Of a DNA stretch of 46,826 nucleotides, positions 8,600-17,400 are shown one piece after another (position 1 is the first letter of the stretch; each line of letters starts with the position of its first letter). The position numbers and the translations under genes are program-made. Origin of the DNA: Chloroflexota bacterium (lineage in GTDB: Bacteria; Chloroflexota; Chloroflexia; Thermomicrobiales; JADLAZ01); the NCBI GenBank assembly GCA_020849725.1, contig JADLAZ010000242.1:1-46826 (forward strand), given 5' to 3'. The notes under the pieces were generated by a model. The model saw nothing but the letters and a program-made list of their open reading frames with translations. It was not told the origin of the DNA and did no database searches.

Positions 8600-9244
8600 A
8601 TGAGCACACCTGTCGCGCCGCCGACCGACCCAGCCACTGTCGAGCCGATCCACCCCGCCCTGACCGACACGGCCCGCGCCGAGCAAGCGGCGACGGTGCG
8701 CGCCCAGCAGCGCCGGCCCGACCGGCGGGCGAAGGGGCTGGTCATCGTCCACACCGGCGACGGCAAGGGCAAGACGACCGCCGCGCTGGGCTTGCTGCTG
8801 CGCGCCTGGGGCCGCGATCTGCGGGTCGTTATGCTCCAGTTCATCAAAGCCAAAGGCGCACGCTGGGGCGAAGTCCAGGCAGCCCGCCGGCTCGGCATCG
8901 AGATCATCCCGCTCGGCGCCGGTTTCACCTGGGACAGCGCCAACATCGCCGTCGACCGCGCCCTGGCGCAGGCCGGTTGGGCCGAGTGCCGCCAGCGCAT
9001 CGAGAGCGGCGCATACGATATCGTCATCCTCGATGAGATCACCTACTGCTTCACCTACGGCTGGTTAGACCTGGATGAGGTGCTGGCCGTGCTGCGACGC
9101 CGCCCGTCCGCTCAGCACGTCGTCCTTACCGGCCGCGATGCCCCGGAGCCACTGATCGCCTTTGCCGATCTGGCGACCGAGATGCGTGAGATCAAACATC
9201 CCTATCATCAGGGCGTCAAGGCTCAGAAAGGCATCGAGTTCTGA
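8600..9244 (+). CDS. cobO: Cob(I)yrinic acid a,c-diamide adenosyltransferase
   Basis: A 214-residue CobO/CobA(BtuR)-type ATP:corrinoid adenosyltransferase. It transfers the 5'-deoxyadenosyl group of ATP to cob(I)alamin and so activates the corrinoid imported by BtuFCD. The P-loop is GDGKGKTT (53-60). Other conserved segments are VVMLQFIKA, VILDEITYCFTYGWLD, VVLTGRDAPEPLIAFADLATEM and the C-terminal IKHPYHQGVKAQKGIEF. The first 40 residues are an extension often seen in family members. Placement directly after btuD indicates salvage rather than de novo synthesis here; no other corrin-ring genes are in the window. Confidence 0.95.
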   Translation: MSTPVAPPTDPATVEPIHPALTDTARAEQAATVRAQQRRPDRRAKGLVIVHTGDGKGKTTAALGLLLRAWGRDLRVVMLQFIKAKGARWGEVQAARRLGIEIIPLGAGFTWDSANIAVDRALAQAGWAECRQRIESGAYDIVILDEITYCFTYGWLDLDEVLAVLRRRPSAQHVVLTGRDAPEPLIAFADLATEMREIKHPYHQGVKAQKGIEF

Positions 9245-9246
9245 AC

Positions 9247-9666
9247 GTGGCCCATCCCTACCACCTCCGCCAACTCAAGCAGGGCGTCGGCACCTGGAAT
9301 AGCTGGCGGCGCGGCTGGCCGGCGGTGCAGCCAGACCTGCGCAGCGCGAACCTGACCGGCCTGGCGCTGCGGCGGGCCAACCTGGCGCTGGCCGACCTGA
9401 CGCGGGTCCGCCTCGGCTCGGCCGACCTGTGTCACGCCAACCTGACCGGGGCGACACTGATCGGGGCCGACCTGCGCGCCGCCAGCCTGGTCGGCGCTGA
9501 CCTGGATGGGGCCGACCTGACCGGCGCCGACCTGGCCGGCGCCGACCTGCGCGCCGCCCGCCTGACCGGCGCCCGGTGTCACGGGGCGCGCTTCACTGGC
9601 GCCGATCTGCGTGGCGCGCTGGTCGACCACGCGCTAGACCTCGATCGGCGCGGCGCCTGGCTCTGA
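9247..9666 (+). CDS. Pentapeptide-repeat protein
   Basis: A 139-residue protein. A 30-residue lead (HPYHLRQLKQGVGTWNSWRRGWP) is followed by some sixteen A(D/N)LxX-type pentapeptides such as GADLRAASLVGADLDGADLT, so residues about 33-125 should form a right-handed quadrilateral beta-helix. No signal peptide or membrane helix is visible. The GTG start lies two bases after the cobO stop, so it is probably co-translated with the B12 operon and under the riboswitch. Related repeat proteins include DNA-mimic gyrase protectors and many of unknown role. Nothing here shows which type this is, and a link to B12 metabolism is only positional. Confidence 0.85.
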   Translation: MAHPYHLRQLKQGVGTWNSWRRGWPAVQPDLRSANLTGLALRRANLALADLTRVRLGSADLCHANLTGATLIGADLRAASLVGADLDGADLTGADLAGADLRAARLTGARCHGARFTGADLRGALVDHALDLDRRGAWL

Positions 9667-9787
9667 GCCGGCGATCGACTGCACCGCTGGTCCCACGCGG
9701 CGAGCCAGCGTATGATCGGACGGCCGAACCGGACGGGAAGGTGTTGCGGGGTCGCCGGCCGCGCCGGGGCCAGGAGGAGAGGGTCGC

Positions 9788-10570
9788 ATGAAGCTGGCAG
9801 GCAAGGTCGCGCTGATTACCGGCGGCGGCGGCGCGATGGGCGGCGCGCAGGCGCGGCTGTTCGCGCAGGAGGGCGCGGCCGTGGCGGTGGCCGATCTGTT
9901 CCTGGACAAGGCCCAGGCGGTCGCCGGCGCGATCGAGGCCGATGGCGGTCGGGCGCTGCCGGTGGAACTCGACGTGCAGCGCGCCGATCAATGGGCGGCG
10001 GCGGTGGCGGCGACCGAGTACGCGCTCGGTCCGGTCAGCATCCTCTGCAACAACGCTGGCGCCAACGTGCGCGTCGGCTTCGACGAGCAGACTGAGGAGA
10101 TGTGGCAACTCATCATCGGCACGATCCTGACCGGGTCGTTTCTGGGCATCAAGGCGGCTATTCCATCGATGCGGCGCGCGGGAGGCGGCGTGATTGTCAA
10201 TCTCGGCTCGCTGGCCTCGATCCGACCCGGCGGCGGCAGTCCCGCCTACGGCGCCGGCAAGATGGGACTGGTCGGGCTGACGCGCGCGGCGGCGTCGACG
10301 TATGCCAAGGAGAACATTCGCTGCGTCATCGTCTCACCTGGCCACGTCGACACCCCGTTCATCCGTGAGAACAACCCCTACAGCCCGAACGACCCGCGCA
10401 CCAGCATCGACAATCCGGCCAACTACGAGCGCCGGCTGCGCGGCACCCCGCTCGGCCGCCTGCAGACGCCAGAGGACATCGCCCGCGCTTTCCTGTTCGC
10501 CGTTAGCGACGACGCAGCGATGATCACCGGCTCAATGATCACCGTCGACGGTGGCGCGGCCCTCACCTGA
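9788..10570 (+). CDS. SDR family NAD(P)-dependent oxidoreductase
   Basis: A 260-residue classical short-chain dehydrogenase. The nucleotide-binding motif reads TGGGGAMGG, so the usual GIG is AMG. It has NNAGANV, a catalytic Ser within NLGSLASIRPGGG, YGAGK (Tyr-x-x-x-Lys) and a C-terminal ITGSMITVDGGAAL. AGGAGGAGAGG precedes the ATG. A TATGAT at 9711-9716 could be the -10 of its own promoter, separate from the B12 operon. It is followed by a TPP-dependent enzyme gene on the same strand after 85 bases. The substrate is unknown; SDRs of this type oxidise or reduce secondary alcohols and sugars. Confidence 0.9.
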   Translation: MKLAGKVALITGGGGAMGGAQARLFAQEGAAVAVADLFLDKAQAVAGAIEADGGRALPVELDVQRADQWAAAVAATEYALGPVSILCNNAGANVRVGFDEQTEEMWQLIIGTILTGSFLGIKAAIPSMRRAGGGVIVNLGSLASIRPGGGSPAYGAGKMGLVGLTRAAASTYAKENIRCVIVSPGHVDTPFIRENNPYSPNDPRTSIDNPANYERRLRGTPLGRLQTPEDIARAFLFAVSDDAAMITGSMITVDGGAALT

Positions 10571-10655
10571 GTCATCGCCAGACCAGTATGCTCACCCACC
10601 ACCCGCCGCGAGCGCGTTCGCGGCCGCCCTGCCACCGCGCACCTGAGGAGGAACC

Positions 10656-12284
10656 ATGCCGCACCTGACCGGCGGACAGGCGCTTGTGCAGTCGCTGTTG
10701 CGCGAGGGGGTCGACACCGTCTTCGGGTTGCCCGGCGTCCAGCTCGATTGGGCGTTCGACGCACTCTACGCCGCGCGTGACCGGGTGCGCGTGGTGCATA
10801 CTCGCCACGAGCAGGCGACCTCGTACATGGCCGACGGCTACTCCCGCGCGACCGGCAAGATCGGCGTCTGCCTGGTCGTGCCGGGGCCGGGCCTGCTCAA
10901 CGCCATGGCTGGTCTGTCCACCGCCTACGCCTGCAACTCGCCCGTGCTGTGCATCTCCGGGCAAATCCAGTCGGACCTCATCGGTGTCGGGCGCGGTCTG
11001 TTGCACGAGATTCCACACCAGTTGGAGATGATGGCGTCGGTGACGAAATGGGCGGCGCGGGCCGACACGCCGGCAGCCGTGCCGGGACTGGTGCGCGAGG
11101 CCTTCCGCCAGTTGCGCTCGGGCCGGCCCCGACCGGTCCATCTGGAGGTGCCACCGGATGTGCTGGCGGCCAGCGGCGAAGTGACGCTGCTCGACCCGGC
11201 CGCGCCCGACCAGGCCATACCCGACCCGGCCGCGCTGCGCCAGGCAGCGGCGGCACTGGCGCGCGCCGAGCGACCGCTCATTTTCGTTGGCGGCGGCATC
11301 GCCGCGGCAGCCGCTTGGGACGAGTTGCGGGCGCTGGCCGAAGCGCTGCAGGCGCCGGTGGTGATGTCGGCCAATGGCCGTGGCGCTCTGTCGGACCGGC
11401 ACCCCCTGGCGCTGCCGCCAGTGGCCGGCCGACTGCTGCTGCCGCGCGCCGACGCCGTGCTGGCTGTCGGCACGCGCTTCGTGCAGCCGACGACTGAGTG
11501 GGGGCTGCCCGCCGGCGCGACGGTGATCCAGATCGACGCCGACCCGACCGAGATTGGCCGCAATGCCGCACCAACGATCGGCATCGCCGCCAATGCGAAG
11601 CCGGCGCTGGCGGCGCTGTGCGCCGAATTGCCCGCCCGGCAACGCCCCGATCGCGCCGCCGAGCTAGCCGCGGTGCGCGACCACATCGCCGACCTGCTGT
11701 TCGAGGTCCAGCCGCAAGCGGCCTACACAGCGGCGATCCGCGCCGCCATGCCGGACGACGGTGTCCTCGTCACCGACATGACCCAGGTCGGCTACTTTGC
11801 CCGCAATGGCTATCCCGTGTACGGGCCACGGACCCATTTGACGCCCGGCTATCAGGGCACGCTCGGCTGTGGCTTCCCGATCGCCCTTGGCGCGCAGGTA
11901 GGCCATCCCGACCGCAAGGTCGTGTCGGTCAATGGCGATGGCGGATTCATGTTCAACGTCCAGGAGCTGGCGACCATGCGCCAACACGCCATCAATGCCA
12001 TCGCCATCGTCTTCAACGACGGCGCCTTCGGTAACGTCAAGCGCATCCAGCAGCAGCAGTTCGGCGGCCGCGAGATCGCCTCGGAGTTGCGCAACCCCGA
12101 TTTCGTGCGGCTGGCGGACGTGTTCGGCGTCGGCGGCTTGCGCGCCACGACGCCCGACGCGCTCGGCGGCGCGTTGCGCGAGGCGCTGGCGACCAACGGC
12201 CCGATGCTGATCGAGGCGCCGGTCGGCGAGATGCCCGGCACCTGGTTCCTGCAGAGCGTGCCGGTCAGCCGCGACTGGTGGTGA
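10656..12284 (+). CDS. Thiamine-pyrophosphate-dependent enzyme (acetolactate synthase/decarboxylase superfamily)
   Basis: A 542-residue three-domain TPP enzyme. The N-terminal PYR domain carries the cofactor-activating Glu52 in RHEQATSYMADGY. The central domain resembles a nucleotide-binding fold (LIFVGGGIAAAAAWDELRALAEAL). The C-terminal PP domain has the metal/TPP motif G427-D-G-G through N454. It is shorter than true acetolactate synthases and no regulatory-subunit gene is nearby, so a catabolic 2-oxoacid decarboxylase or a carboligase is equally possible. GAGGAGGAACC precedes the start. Adjacent SDR genes could reduce an aldehyde or ketone product, but that is inference. A G-rich tract begins six bases after the stop. 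Confidence 0.9.
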   Translation: MPHLTGGQALVQSLLREGVDTVFGLPGVQLDWAFDALYAARDRVRVVHTRHEQATSYMADGYSRATGKIGVCLVVPGPGLLNAMAGLSTAYACNSPVLCISGQIQSDLIGVGRGLLHEIPHQLEMMASVTKWAARADTPAAVPGLVREAFRQLRSGRPRPVHLEVPPDVLAASGEVTLLDPAAPDQAIPDPAALRQAAAALARAERPLIFVGGGIAAAAAWDELRALAEALQAPVVMSANGRGALSDRHPLALPPVAGRLLLPRADAVLAVGTRFVQPTTEWGLPAGATVIQIDADPTEIGRNAAPTIGIAANAKPALAALCAELPARQRPDRAAELAAVRDHIADLLFEVQPQAAYTAAIRAAMPDDGVLVTDMTQVGYFARNGYPVYGPRTHLTPGYQGTLGCGFPIALGAQVGHPDRKVVSVNGDGGFMFNVQELATMRQHAINAIAIVFNDGAFGNVKRIQQQQFGGREIASELRNPDFVRLADVFGVGGLRATTPDALGGALREALATNGPMLIEAPVGEMPGTWFLQSVPVSRDWW

Positions 12285-12289
12285 CGGCT

Positions 12290-12324
12290 GGGGTCGGGGG
12301 GCAGGGGTCGGGGGTGGGACAGGG
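12290..12324 (+). repeat. G-run cluster (potential G-quadruplex)
   Basis: Six runs of 3-6 G separated by one to three bases start six bases after the stop of the TPP-enzyme gene. C-rich sequence near 12467-12497 is roughly complementary to it. The cluster could fold as a quadruplex in the coding strand or RNA, or help end transcription between the convergent genes. Confidence 0.55.
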
Positions 12325-12363
12325 TAGTTCCCGCCGGTTCACCCCAAAGGCGCCATCTACCCC

Positions 12364-12456
12364 CGTCACCCCAGCGAAAGCCGAGGTCCAAGCCGCTACC
12401 AGCCACCGGCGCGTCCCCGAGCCGACCGCTGGATGCCGGCGTGCGCCGGCATGACG
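12364..12456. repeat. Intergenic imperfect inverted repeat (BIME/REP-like)
   Basis: Two 27-base arms, 12364-12390 and 12430-12456, match at 19 of 27 positions when one is reverse-complemented (both begin CGTCA and end TCCA). The second arm itself contains a hairpin, ATGCCGGC/GCCGGCAT (12433-12440 with 12445-12452). This resembles dispersed extragenic palindromic elements found between convergent genes. Confidence 0.6.
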
Positions 12457-12499
12457 AACCGGGTGGGGTCCGTCCGCCCCCCGTCCCCCGTCCCCTGCC

Positions 12500-13333
12500 T
12501 CAGTACGGCAGTTGTGTCTCCGGGTGCGCGCGCATGTAGTGGGCGAGTGCGACGCCGAGATCCTCCTGGAGCTGGATGGTGAGACCACCATCGACGACAA
12601 GCGCATGGCCGGTGATGAATGACGCATCGTCGGAGCAGAGGAAAGCGACGGCGTTGGCGATGTCAGCCGGCGTGCCAGTGCGGCGCACCGGATATTGGGC
12701 GTCGAAGAAGCGCAGGCCGGACTCGTTATCAGCCCAGCGTGCCCGCATCCGCTCGGTAACAATGTGGCCGGGGCAGATCGCGTTGACACGGATGCCGAGC
12801 GGGCCGAAGTCGCAGGCCATCTGCCGGGTCATGCCGATGACGGCGCTCTTGCCGGCCTCGTAGACGAGCGAGCCGGGGGACATCAGCAGACCGTGGACGC
12901 TGGCGATATTGACGATCGCGCCACCGCCGGCCGCCTGCAGGTGCGGCACGGCTTCTTTGACGCCGAGAAAGATCGACGTCATCAGCGCACCGAGACCCTG
13001 GTTCCAGGCTGCCTCGCTCACGTCGACGGCACTGCCGCGCATTCCTGGCGCACCGCCAAAGGCGTTGTTGACCAGCAGCGTCAGTTTCCCCCACCGCGTG
13101 ACCGCCGTCTCGACCATGCGCCGCACGTCGTCGTGACGGGTGACGTCGCCGATGAGGACGGCCGCCTCACCGCCGGCGGTGGCGATGGTGGCAGCGTTGC
13201 GCTCAGCGGCTGGCGCGTCGATGTCGACGATCAGCACCCGCGCGCCCTCCTCCGCCAGTCGCCGCGCCGTCGCGCCGCCGATGCCCTGCGCTCCACCCGT
13301 TACAACCGCGACGTGTCCAGCTAGTCGTGCCAT
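12500..13333 (-). CDS. SDR family oxidoreductase
   Basis: A 277-residue classical SDR. It has coenzyme motif TGGAQGIGGATA near residue 13, VDIDAPAAERN (an Asp after beta-2, favouring NAD over NADP), LVNNAFGG, Ser in NIASVHGLLMSPGS, YEAGK, and HALVVDGGLTIQ near the end. The C-terminus (EDLGVALAHYMRAHPETQLPY) is about 25 residues longer than usual. The start at 13333 follows AGGAGAGG. It is divergent from the next SDR gene with about 150 bases between starts, which may hold promoters for both. The substrate is unknown. Confidence 0.9.
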   Translation of the reverse strand: MARLAGHVAVVTGGAQGIGGATARRLAEEGARVLIVDIDAPAAERNAATIATAGGEAAVLIGDVTRHDDVRRMVETAVTRWGKLTLLVNNAFGGAPGMRGSAVDVSEAAWNQGLGALMTSIFLGVKEAVPHLQAAGGGAIVNIASVHGLLMSPGSLVYEAGKSAVIGMTRQMACDFGPLGIRVNAICPGHIVTERMRARWADNESGLRFFDAQYPVRRTGTPADIANAVAFLCSDDASFITGHALVVDGGLTIQLQEDLGVALAHYMRAHPETQLPY

Positions 13334-13484
13334 CTGTGCCTCTCCTGCTCGGTCTACGTGAATGCGATGCTGCCGAATGCTCTCGCGTGGCGTACAGTAG
13401 CACGCCGGGAACGCGGGCGCGACCCATCGATGGGCCACTGCGACGGACTGCGCAGCACGCGGGCAACCTGACCAGGAGGGCGAT

Positions 13485-14264
13485 ATGGGCAACCGGTTGA
13501 GCGGCAAGGTGGCGCTGGTGACGGGTGGCGGTGGCGGCATCGGCGAGGCAACGGCGCGGCTGTTCGCCGAGGAGGGCGCGGCGGTGCTGGTCGTCGACCG
13601 GGACGTGGCCGCGGCGGAGCGGGTGGCGCGAGCGCTCGACCCGACCGGTGAGCGGGCGCTCGCGCTCGGCGCCGACCTGGCGAGCGAGGCCGAGGCCGCG
13701 CGCACTGTCACTGCGGCGGTGGACGGTTTCGGCCGCCTGGACGCACTCGCCAATGTCGCTGGCGTGCGTGTCTGGGGACCGGTAGCCGAGGCAACACCGG
13801 CCGACTGGCAGGCGGTGATCGACGTCAACCTGCTGGCCGTCGCCTACTGCTCCAAGCACGCCGTCGCGCCGATGGCGCGTGCCGGCGGCGGCAGCATCGT
13901 CAACGTCTCGTCAGCCAACGCCATTGTCGGGCGCGGCGGCATGGGACCGTACGACGCAACCAAGGCAGGCGTGCTGGCGCTGACGCGGACAATGGCGTGC
14001 GAGCATGCCAACCAGGGCATCCGCGTCAACGCGGTCTGCCCCGGCCCAACGCTGACGCAGTTCCACGTCCGGCGGCGCGCGGTGCGCGACGGCCTGTCGC
14101 TGGCCGACGCCGAGGCGGCAGTGCGGGCAGCCGAGATCAACAACCTGCTGAAGCGGCAGGCCGAGCCACGAGAGATCGCGTACGCCATCCTGTTCCTGGC
14201 CTGTGACGAGTCGTCATATGTGACCGGCGCCACCTTCATGATCGACGGCGGCCTGTCGGTGTAA
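13485..14264 (+). CDS. SDR family oxidoreductase
   Basis: A 259-residue classical SDR with TGGGGGIGEATARLF, VDRDVAAAERV (NAD-type acidic residue), NVAGVRVWG in place of the usual NNAG, Ser in NVSSANAIVGRGG, YDATK, and a C-terminal VTGATFMIDGGLSV. The ATG follows AGGAGGGCGAT. It is the third SDR gene within 4.5 kb and diverges from the second. The two sequences are no more alike than ordinary family members, so this is not a recent duplication. The substrate cannot be inferred. Confidence 0.9.
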   Translation: MGNRLSGKVALVTGGGGGIGEATARLFAEEGAAVLVVDRDVAAAERVARALDPTGERALALGADLASEAEAARTVTAAVDGFGRLDALANVAGVRVWGPVAEATPADWQAVIDVNLLAVAYCSKHAVAPMARAGGGSIVNVSSANAIVGRGGMGPYDATKAGVLALTRTMACEHANQGIRVNAVCPGPTLTQFHVRRRAVRDGLSLADAEAAVRAAEINNLLKRQAEPREIAYAILFLACDESSYVTGATFMIDGGLSV

Positions 14265-14456
14265 TGACACGGCACTGCGCACTGGCGGCCCGGCGCGATG
14301 GCATAGAACGTGCGATGCCTGGCGCTGTCAGGTCCCGGCCAACCGTGTCGCGTGCCGGTGTCGATACAATCGACGTGACGTTCGCCCGGACCTTCGCTCG
14401 CGATATCGTCATCCCAACCCTGACTGCCGGCCCCGATTGGCACGTCCGGAGACCTG

Positions 14457-17400
14457 ATGGATAAGACGGTCAGTGACATGGGCGCTCTCATGTCCGCGTC
14501 GGTATACGACCAGGCGCCGCATGGGATCGTGCTGACTGACCTCAGCCTGACCGTGAGCGGGTGGAACTCCTGGCTGGAGCAGCACGCCGGCGCACCGGCG
14601 GCCGAGGTCGTGGGCCAGCCATTGTTGGCCTTCTTTCCGGACCTCGTGCGGCGCGGACTGGACGACGCGTACCGGCGGGCGCTGGCAGGGACCACCATTA
14701 CGCTAACCCATGAGGAGATCGGCTGCCTGCTGCCGATGCCGGCGCCACCCAATACGGCCGGCTATCAGGACATGCAGCAGGACAGCCGCATCGCGCCGCT
14801 CATCGAGCAGGGCCACGTCGTCGGCACCGTCACGGTCGTCGCCGACGTGACCGAGCATGCCGCGCTGGCGGCCACGCTGGCCGACCAACGGGCGCGCGAC
14901 CAGGCGCTGGGGGTCGTCACGCGGGCGCTCAATGAGGTGGGCCTGCGGCCGGACGCGATGCTGGCGACAGTGGCACGGCTGGCGGGCGAGATGGTTGGCG
15001 ACCTGGCGATCCTGTGGCTGGTGTCGCCGGATGGGCGCTGGCTGGAGCCGGCCGCCCTGTATCACGCCGATGCCGACTTCCTGACTACCGCGCGCGAGGT
15101 CGCCACGAGCGAGCCGCATCCGGTCGATGCCGGCGTCAATGGTCAGGTCGTCCAGACCGGCACAGCCCAGCGGGTGACGGCCGACTCGCCCGAAGCGCTG
15201 GCCCGCCAGATTCTGCCGCCTCACGCCAACCACCTGATCCAGGCGCTGCCCTTCAGTCTCCTGGCCGTGCCGGTGCGCTCGCGGGACCAGACCATCGGCA
15301 GCCTGTCCCTCTCCCGGCAGACCACGGCGCGTCCGTACACAGCGACCGACCAGACGTTCATCCAGGATCTGGCCGACCGCGCGGCGCTGGCAATCGAGCA
15401 TGCCCGGCTCTACCGCGCCGAGCAGGCGTCGACCCATCAATTGCAGCGTCTCCAGGCGATCACATCCGCCTTCGCGCACGTGATGACGGCGCCGCAGGTC
15501 GCGTCGGTCGTCATGGAGTTCGGTGCGCCGATGCTGGATGCAGCCGGCGGCCTGGTGTTGGCGGTCACCGCCGACGGCGCGGCGCTGACGCTGCTCCGAT
15601 CGATCGGGTACCGGGACGAGGTGCTGCCGGCCTGGCAGCATGTACCAATCGCCGACCTGACGCCGCTGAGTGATGCGGCGCGGCTGGGCGAGTCAATCTT
15701 TCTCGAGTCGAGTGCGGCCTGGGTGGCCCGTTTCCCCACGGTCGAGCCGGTGAGGCAGCCCACACCCTATCAAGCCTTTGCCATCCTGCCCCTCCACGGG
15801 GAACGAGCCGTCATCGGTGTCCTGGCGTTCAGCTTCGCGCAACCGCGATCCTTCGGCGCCGACGCCCGCGCGCTGCTCGAGGCAGTCGCCGGTCAGTGCG
15901 CCCAGGCGCTGGAGCGCGCCCGTCTGTATGACGCCGCGCAGGCCGCGCGCGCCGAGGCCGAGCGCCTGGCCGAGCGCGCCGACCGCGTGCGCACTGTGAC
16001 GACGGCCCTGGCTGCGGCGACGACTTCGGCGCAGGTCGCCGCGCTGCTGCTGACCCACGCCGCAGCAGCGGTCGACGCCCAGCACGGCGACATCTATCAG
16101 GTCGATGACGGCGATCTGTTACCGCTGGCTATCTACAGCGCCCCCGGGGCGATGCTGGCGGCCGAAACGCTCGACGATGCCGGCCCGATCGTCCAGGTCG
16201 CTCGCACCGGCCAGCCCTTCTGGCGTGAGATGACTGACCGTGAGGCGCCGGGTCGATTTCAGGCGGGCGCATTGGCCGCAGTCCCGTTGCTCACCGATGG
16301 CCGCTGCCTCGGTGTGCTCGCGCTGGCGTTCGCGCCTACCCACTCGTTCCCGCCAGCGGAGCGGGCTTTCATCGAGACGATGGCCGGGCAGGCCGCACAG
16401 GCGCTGGTGCGCACCCAGATCGAGGCGGCCGTGCGCGCCAGCGAAGAGCGCTTCCGCACGCTGGCCGGCGCGGTGCCGTCGATCGTCTGGGCGGCCGCAC
16501 CGGATGGGAGGATCACCTACGCCAACGACCGCTGGTATGCCTACTGCGGCCTGACACCGGAGGAGAACGCCGTCCGCTGGCCGGAGATGGCCCTCCACCC
16601 CGACGATCGGGAGCGCTGCGCCACTATGTGGACCCGGGCGCTGCGGGATGGCACGGACTACGAGATCGAGGTGCGCAACCGCCGCCATGACGGTGAGTAT
16701 CGCTGGTTCCTGACGCGCGCCGTGCCGACGCACGATGCGGCCGGCCAGGTCGCTGGCTGGTTTGGCGCCACGACCGACATCCACGATCGCAAGCAGGCCG
16801 AGGCTGAGCGCGAGCGCCTGTTGGTCGAGCTTCAGGCGGGCGAGGCGCGCTATCGAGGGCTGTTCGATGGTGTCGCCGACGCGATCGTCGTTATCTCAGA
16901 AGATGGGCGCTACACCGAGGCCAACCGCGCCGCCGCCGCGCTGACCGGCTACAGCCAGGACGCGCTGCGCCAGATGGGCATCGGCGATCTGTCCGGCGAC
17001 CCCGCGGCGGTGCGCGCTGGCTGGGCGGCCCTCAAAGCGGCTGGTGACTGGCATGGCGAGACTGACGTGCGCCACCGGGATGGCCACGATATCCCGGTCG
17101 AGACGTGGGTGACCAGCACGCCGCTGCCGACCGGGCGCACCTTCATCTCGGCCATGCGCGACATCCGGGCGCGGCGGACGCTGGAGCGCCAGCAGCAGGA
17201 ATTCCTGGCCATGATCAGCCACGATCTCAAGACGCCGCTGACTGGCATCAGCGGCATGGCCCAGCTCATGCACCGGCGCGGCGCCTACAGCGAGCGTGGC
17301 GTCGGCGTCATCATCAATCAGGCCCAGCACATGCAGCGCCTGATTGATGATCTGCTCGACCTGGCGCGGCAGGAGGCGAGTCAGTTGGACCTGCGCCGCG

